Below, one piece after another: positions 6,514 through 10,315 of a stretch of 10,315 nucleotides of DNA (the first letter of the stretch is position 1; the number at the start of each line of letters is the position of its first letter). The DNA is from Rhizobium sp. LCM 4573. GTDB taxonomy: Bacteria > Pseudomonadota > Alphaproteobacteria > Rhizobiales > Rhizobiaceae. Where the stretch lies: contig NZ_MDDW01000026.1 of NCBI RefSeq assembly GCF_001854865.1, forward strand, positions 90,144 to 100,458, in the 5' to 3' direction. The position numbers were made by a program, and so were the translations under genes. Under the pieces are notes generated by a model. It did not search any database. It was not told the DNA's origin and saw nothing but the letters and a program-made list of their open reading frames with translations.

Positions 6514-7412
6514 CCGCGCACCTCATGCCGGGTGGAGCGCACGTAGACGATGGATGCCAGCATGACGAAGACGATCATGATGACGGAGATCGTCGCGCCC
6601 TTGGCGAAGTCGTACTGTCTAAACGACATGTCCCAGGCCCAGTATTGCGTGACATTGGATGAATTGTTCGGTCCGCCGGAGGTAATCGCCGCGAAGAGAT
6701 CGAACTGTTGCAGCGTGAAGATCAGGCCAAGTGCGATCAGCGCGCCGATCGAGGAACGCATCATCGGCAGGGTGATGGTCCAGAAGCGTTGCCAGGCATT
6801 GGCGCCGTCGAGTTCGGCCGCCTCATAGAGATCACCCGGAATGGCCGAGAGCCCCACCGAAAGCAGGATCATGTTGAACGACGTGCCGAGCCAGACATTG
6901 GCGATGACAACGGCCCATAGCGAATAATTAGGGTCCGAGCGCCAGAAGATGTTGCCGCTGATGAGGCCGCTTTCGCGCAGCAGGAAATTGAGAACCCCGA
7001 AATCGCCCGAGAGTATCCAGTTCCAGATCGCACCGACGACCAGACCCGGCATGACCCAGGAGACCAGAAAGAGGCCGCGCAGCCAGGAGGCTCCTGGAAA
7101 ATTCGTCCAAAAAAAGAGCGCCAGCCCGAAACCGATCAGGAACTGCCCGGCGATCGAAGCGGTCACGAAGATTGCGGTATTGCCAAGGATCGGCAGCGTT
7201 TCCGGCTGCTCGAAGAGTTTCCTGTAGTTCTCGAAGCCGACAAAGGGCCGCCAGAGCGTGCCAAGAGAGAACATGTCGACTTCCTGGAAGCTCATCAGCA
7301 CGTTGTAAAGAAGCGGCAGGCCCGAAAGCAGCAGCAGGAAGGCGAGCGGCAAGGCGACAAGCGCAATGTCGAACCCTCTGCCATCGGTAATGCTCGAAAG
7401 AACTCTCTTCAT
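6510..7412 (-). CDS. Sugar ABC importer permease, MalF/UgpA-like
   Basis: This 300-residue inner-membrane protein is the other half of the CUT1 channel. Six membrane segments are predicted by eye at about 15-40, 78-101, 112-134, 165-187, 222-240 and 272-292. The EAA loop reads YEAAELDGANAWQRFW from residue 196, with DG at 202-203 and Pro216. It lacks the extra N-terminal helices and large periplasmic P2 domain of enteric MalF, as is normal for UgpA-like and rhizobial sugar permeases. The start at 7412 follows a very strong purine-rich stretch (GGAGGGGGAGGG). It is 76 bases after the binding-protein stop, a gap that carries a stem-loop, and overlaps the next permease by 4 bases. The substrate depends on the binding protein and is unknown. 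Confidence 0.96.
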   Translation of the reverse strand: MKRVLSSITDGRGFDIALVALPLAFLLLLSGLPLLYNVLMSFQEVDMFSLGTLWRPFVGFENYRKLFEQPETLPILGNTAIFVTASIAGQFLIGFGLALFFWTNFPGASWLRGLFLVSWVMPGLVVGAIWNWILSGDFGVLNFLLRESGLISGNIFWRSDPNYSLWAVVIANVWLGTSFNMILLSVGLSAIPGDLYEAAELDGANAWQRFWTITLPMMRSSIGALIALGLIFTLQQFDLFAAITSGGPNNSSNVTQYWAWDMSFRQYDFAKGATISVIMIVFVMLASIVYVRSTRHEVRG

Positions 7413-7437
7413 GAACCCTCCCCCTCCGGTCGAGGCC

Positions 7438-7459
7438 GGCCGGTTGCACCGAACCAGCC
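7438..7459 (-). promoter_or_regulatory. Intercistronic stem-loop after the sugar-binding-protein gene
   Basis: On the minus-strand transcript GGCUGGUU pairs with AACCGGCC around the 6-base loop CGGUGC, an 8-pair stem with one G-U. It begins 29 bases after the binding-protein stop and lies before the MalF-like gene. No U-run follows, so it is not a classic terminator. Stem-loops at this junction in ABC operons are known, as in malE-malF, to protect the upstream message or reduce transcription into the permease genes; that role here is inferred from position. Confidence 0.5.
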
Positions 7460-7488
7460 CCGCCGGGAGGAACTGTTTGAGCCAGCGA

Positions 7489-8721
7489 TTAGTCGAGCAC
7501 GGCCTTGATCTTCGCAGCCGCCTGGTCGAGCGCTTCCTGGGACGTCATCTGCCCGGTGAGCGACGCCTGGATGGCATCCTGGATCGCTTTTGAAATCTTC
7601 GGCCATTCTGGATGCGGGCCGCGGGGCTTGGCATATTTGAGCTGTTCGACGAAGACCTTCAGTGCTGCATCCTTCTTCGGCTCGCCAGTTTCGGGGATCG
7701 CGATGTCTAAGCGGGCCGGAAGCTGGCCGAAATCCTTGAACATGCGGTTATCCTGAGACACGAAGTATTCGAGTACCTTGAAGGCTTCTTCCGGGTGATC
7801 GGTATTGGCGAAGATCGCCCAGTTGAAATCCCCCATGGCGGAGGAGCGTTCAGCACCTTGTTCCGGGACCGGCAGCAAGGTAACGCCCCAGTCGAACTTC
7901 GCTTCCGCTACCATGCGGTCGAGTTCCCAGGGACCGGAAATCGCCATGGCGGCATTGCCGGAATTGAAGGTACCGGTCGAATCCCATTGGCTGCGGGTCA
8001 GCGTATCGGGAGAGGCGAGCTTTTCCTCGAGGATCGTCTTCCACGTGTCGAGCGCCTTTACCGCGCCTTCCGCATTGATGTTCTCGTAGCTCGCGCCGGC
8101 CATCTGCGCCCAGGGCAGGAACTGGAAGGTCCCTTCCTCATTGGCCTTGGCGGAAAAGGTGAGCCCGTAAACGTTCGCTGCCGGGTCGGTCAGCTTGCGC
8201 GCCGCATCCACCAGTTCGGTCCAGGTCTGCGGCGGCTTTTCCGGGTCGAGACCCTTCGCCTTGAACATGTCCTTGTTGTAATAAAGCGCGATTGTGTTCG
8301 TCGCCTTCGGGATGCCGTAGTTCTTGCCGTCCCACATGGTGGAGGCAAGCGGACCAGGGAAATAGTTCGCGGTCTTGACCACCTCGGACTTGGCGATCAT
8401 GTCGGTGAGATCGAGAAAGGCGTTGCGCGAGGCGAAGAGCGCATGCTCAGGATTGTCGACGGCGATGATATCCGGCGCCTGCCCTGTGGAGAAGGCGCGC
8501 ATGGCTTCGCTCACCACGTCGTCGAACTGAATCTGCCGGTATTCGACCTTGATGCCCGTATTGAGCTTGTTGTAGTCGGCGATCAGGTTCGGGGCCGGCT
8601 GAATGTCGCGGTCGAGCGACCAGACGGTAATCGTCACGTCCTCGGCCTGTGCGGGAATGCAGAAGCTCGAGACGGTTGCGAGCGCCAGAGCGCCAAGCAT
8701 TGCGTATTTGCGGATACCCAT
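7489..8721 (-). CDS. Periplasmic sugar-binding protein, extracellular solute-binding family 1
   Basis: This 410-residue protein would bind a sugar or polyol in the periplasm and deliver it to the MalF/MalG-like permeases encoded next. The N-terminus is a clear signal peptide: MGIRKY, a hydrophobic core, then cleavage predicted after AQA at residue 26. The mature chain starts [13 protein letters not shown], with a [14 protein letters not shown] strand, the [18 protein letters not shown] segment and a SGPWELDRM segment, all characteristic of the UgpB/MalE-like class that pairs with CUT1 importers. Length is typical. Start 8721 is preferred over an in-frame ATG at 8757 because a strong GGAGGAG lies at 8725-8731 and the upstream 12 residues are charged. 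It follows the isomerase by 62 bases and precedes the MalF-like gene by 76, and both gaps hold stem-loops. The ligand cannot be read from sequence; the enzymes upstream suggest a cyclitol, polyol or modified sugar. Confidence 0.95.
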   Translation of the reverse strand: MGIRKYAMLGALALATVSSFCIPAQAEDVTITVWSLDRDIQPAPNLIADYNKLNTGIKVEYRQIQFDDVVSEAMRAFSTGQAPDIIAVDNPEHALFASRNAFLDLTDMIAKSEVVKTANYFPGPLASTMWDGKNYGIPKATNTIALYYNKDMFKAKGLDPEKPPQTWTELVDAARKLTDPAANVYGLTFSAKANEEGTFQFLPWAQMAGASYENINAEGAVKALDTWKTILEEKLASPDTLTRSQWDSTGTFNSGNAAMAISGPWELDRMVAEAKFDWGVTLLPVPEQGAERSSAMGDFNWAIFANTDHPEEAFKVLEYFVSQDNRMFKDFGQLPARLDIAIPETGEPKKDAALKVFVEQLKYAKPRGPHPEWPKISKAIQDAIQASLTGQMTSQEALDQAAAKIKAVLD

Positions 8722-8728
8722 AGTCTCC

Positions 8729-8749
8729 TCCTGTCGGTTATCCTGTCGG
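8729..8749 (-). repeat. Direct repeat CCGACAGGA x2 over the sugar-binding-protein ribosome site
   Basis: The minus strand reads CCGACAGGA, TAA, then CCGACAGGA again, a 12-base period. The copy nearer the gene runs straight into the GGAGGAG ribosome site, 7 bases from the start codon. The duplication may give a second, weaker AGGA anti-Shine-Dalgarno contact or a site for a translational regulator, or may be a chance local duplication. Confidence 0.4.
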
Positions 8750-8773
8750 ACCCGCATCCTCCGTGCCGGGCCC
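8748..8773 (-). promoter_or_regulatory. Intercistronic stem-loop before the sugar-binding-protein gene
   Basis: In the minus-strand transcript GGGCCC pairs with GGGUCC (one G-U), then after a bulged G, GCA pairs with UGC around a 7-base loop, giving nine pairs in 26 bases. It starts 10 bases after the isomerase stop and ends 26 bases before the binding-protein start, just upstream of the ribosome site. There is no U-run. It could mark a processing or 5'-stabilising point that separates the binding-protein message from the enzyme genes, but this is inferred from position and predicted pairing only. Confidence 0.4.
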
Positions 8774-8783
8774 TATGCCTCAC

Positions 8784-9686
8784 TCACACCGGGTCGGTGA
8801 CGAAATCGCCTCCCCGGCAGCCTTTCAGGTAGTTCAGCCCGTGGACCTGTCCGGTCATCTCGAGCGCGTCGCGATAGACCGGGTCATGCCAACCTTCGAT
8901 GTCGATGGAGCCGGACCAGCCGGCGAGACGTAGTTCGGAGATGACATCCGTCCAATTCGTGTCGCCGAAGCCCGGCGTGCGCATGAAGATGAATTTTTCC
9001 TTGCCGAAGATGCCGTGCTCACGGATGACATCCCAGCGGATCGTGGCGTCCTTGCCGTGTACGTGGAAGATTTTGGAAGCCCATTTGCGGATCTGTGGTA
9101 GCGGGTCGATCAGATAGACCATCTGATGGCACGGCTCCCATTCGAGCCCAATATGATCGTCCGGCGTCTCGTTGAAGATCAACTCCCAGGCATCGGGATT
9201 GTGCGCGATGTTCCAATCGCCGGTCGCCCAATTGCCGTCCATGGCGCAATTCTCGAAGGCGATCTTCACCCCATTGTCGGCTGCGCGCCTGGCAAGCTCG
9301 CTCCAGATTTCACGGTAACGCGGCAGGCTTTCAGGAAGCGGTCTGTTGCGGATACGGCCGGTGAAGCCCGCCACACAGGTGGCGCCGAAATGGTGGGCGT
9401 TGTCGATGCAATCCTTCCACCCCTGCAGGGTCTGAAGGTCGAGTTCCTGCTCCTCCAGCGGATTGCCGAACATACCGATCGTCGAGATGGTGATGTCGCG
9501 ATCGCCGATCGCATCCACGCAGCGCTTGCCGAGCTCGGCGAGGTCCTGACCGTTGGTGGTCTGCCAGAAGAAGGGCTCGAAACTTTCGAAACCCATATCG
9601 GCGATCTGCCCGATGCGTTTTGCGGCTTCGCCTTTGGTGGCGCTCACCATGGTGCCGATACGGATGGACTTGGCGGGATCGGTCAT
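8784..9686 (-). CDS. Sugar phosphate isomerase/epimerase-like TIM barrel (AP endonuclease 2 family)
   Basis: This 300-residue cytoplasmic protein belongs to the xylose-isomerase-like TIM-barrel family, which includes sugar epimerases, inosose dehydratase and isomerases, and some eliminases acting on keto-sugars. The barrel pattern is visible: RIGTMV as first strand, IADMGFESFEPFFW, KIAFENC, HIGLEWEPCHQ, KIFHVHGKD and GSIDIEGWHD. Likely metal or catalytic residues are Glu145, Glu184 with His187, His210 and Glu264. The family's common Asp in the GxxxDxxH strand is Glu here. The start at 9686 has GAGG 5 bases upstream. It begins 7 bases after the stop of the Gfo/Idh/MocA gene, so the two are tightly coupled. 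That pairing, ahead of a sugar importer, suggests oxidation of an imported sugar or cyclitol followed by isomerisation, epimerisation or dehydration of the keto product. The specific reaction is not determinable. Confidence 0.92.
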   Translation of the reverse strand: MTDPAKSIRIGTMVSATKGEAAKRIGQIADMGFESFEPFFWQTTNGQDLAELGKRCVDAIGDRDITISTIGMFGNPLEEQELDLQTLQGWKDCIDNAHHFGATCVAGFTGRIRNRPLPESLPRYREIWSELARRAADNGVKIAFENCAMDGNWATGDWNIAHNPDAWELIFNETPDDHIGLEWEPCHQMVYLIDPLPQIRKWASKIFHVHGKDATIRWDVIREHGIFGKEKFIFMRTPGFGDTNWTDVISELRLAGWSGSIDIEGWHDPVYRDALEMTGQVHGLNYLKGCRGGDFVTDPV

Positions 9687-9693
9687 TGTTTCC

Positions 9694-10315
9694 TCATGCT
9701 GCTATGGTGACGCGCTTGCGGTCGCGGGCGCTCTCGATGGCGCCAAAAACCATTGCAAGGCTCTTGATGTTGTCGCTGCCGTCGGTCTCGGGCCGGCGGC
9801 CCGCCTCGATCGCCTCAATGAAGCTCTCGATCACGCTGGCATGTCCGTGCGTATCCTCGGCATGTTCAGGCTCAGGCACGGGGATCGGCTCGACGGGGCG
9901 GAAAAAGCCCTCCTCGCCTGCCACGACGTTGGCCTCGAACCGATCGGCTCCATCCCAAAGAAGCGAGCCTTTGGTGCCGGTGAGCCGCCAGGCGCTCTCC
10001 CAGCTCGTGGCAGCACCCTCTGCACACCAGGAGCCGCGATAGGTGAAGACAACATTATCGGAGAATTCGAAGATCGCGCTTGCCGCCGCCCCATGGCGAT
10101 ACCAGGAGCCGGGCGGATTGGTTTCGTGGCAATAGACGGCGAGCGGCTCCTTGCCCGACATGAAACGAGCCGCGTCGAATGTGTGGATGGCCATGTCGAG
10201 CAGCAGGACATTGTCCATCTCTTCGCGGAAGCCGCCGAAATGCGGACCTAAGAAGAAGTCGCAGTGAAGTCCGGTGAGCCGGCCCAGGGCGCCGCTTTCG
10301 ATCAGCCGGCGAATG
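9694..10315 (-). CDS. Gfo/Idh/MocA family NAD(P)-dependent oxidoreductase (5' end cut by window edge)
   Basis: The visible 206 residues are the C-terminal substrate-binding part of a Gfo/Idh/MocA dehydrogenase, a family that oxidises or reduces sugars and cyclitols such as myo-inositol. The reading frame is open to the window edge, so the Rossmann NAD-binding domain and the catalytic EKP lysine motif lie outside; about 130-170 residues are probably missing. Visible marks are IRRLIESGALG at the domain junction, DFFLGPHFGGFREEMD, the LLDMAIHTFDAARF helix carrying the candidate catalytic His44 of this fragment, the beta-sheet run to LTGTKGSLLWDG, and the final HASVIESFIEAIEAGRRPET helix ending near KRVTIAA. 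The stop is 7 bases before the isomerase start, whose ribosome site overlaps this gene's end. It is the first visible gene of the sugar operon; the promoter must be further right. The substrate is unknown. Confidence 0.93.
   Translation of the reverse strand, partial: IRRLIESGALGRLTGLHCDFFLGPHFGGFREEMDNVLLLDMAIHTFDAARFMSGKEPLAVYCHETNPPGSWYRHGAAASAIFEFSDNVVFTYRGSWCAEGAATSWESAWRLTGTKGSLLWDGADRFEANVVAGEEGFFRPVEPIPVPEPEHAEDTHGHASVIESFIEAIEAGRRPETDGSDNIKSLAMVFGAIESARDRKRVTIAA

Noticed and set aside
7795..8832. A 345-codon plus-strand open frame over the sugar-binding-protein gene
   Set aside because: It mirrors a well-supported binding-protein gene and has a low-complexity Arg/Gly/Val composition with no family motif; this is a codon-bias shadow.

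Overview
All the genes in this window lie on the minus strand, so transcription runs from the high coordinates to the low ones. Coding is dense: the largest gene-free gap is 113 bases and no stretch over 300 bases lacks a gene. High GC, several binding-protein-dependent ABC systems in a row, stop/start overlaps of the ATGA type and the protein families present all suggest an alphaproteobacterium, most likely of the Rhizobium/Sinorhizobium/Agrobacterium group. This placement is inference from gene style; no marker gene is present.

Region A (right edge to 4619) is a carbohydrate uptake and catabolism operon. In transcription order it holds a Gfo/Idh/MocA oxidoreductase (5' end outside the window), a sugar phosphate isomerase/epimerase-like TIM barrel, a periplasmic sugar-binding protein, two CUT1-type permeases (MalF-like, then MalG-like) and a MalK/UgpC-like ATPase. 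The permease/permease and permease/ATPase junctions overlap by 4 bases. The transporter set is complete and the two upstream enzymes are probably the first steps on the imported compound. The binding-protein gene has a predicted RNA stem-loop on each side.

Region B (4505 to 3615) is a LysR-type regulator facing the same way as its neighbours, followed by a 108-base gap with two candidate inverted repeats.

Region C (3506 to the left edge) is a second operon: a Nit1/Nit2-branch carbon-nitrogen hydrolase, an RraA/HMG-aldolase-fold protein whose usual active-site arginine is replaced, a PotD/ferric-type periplasmic binding protein, and a PotA/FbpC-type ATPase cut by the window edge. The permeases expected for this importer are not in the window and probably lie further left. 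A plausible reading is that the LysR protein controls uptake of a small nitrogen-containing compound, which the amidase and the RraA-like protein then break down.

I see no RNA genes, mobile elements, CRISPR arrays or phage genes. The window looks like ordinary rhizobial catabolic-transport territory. Its less ordinary points are the amidase plus variant RraA pairing with a transporter, the hairpins around the sugar-binding-protein gene, and the uncharacterised dehydrogenase/isomerase pair.
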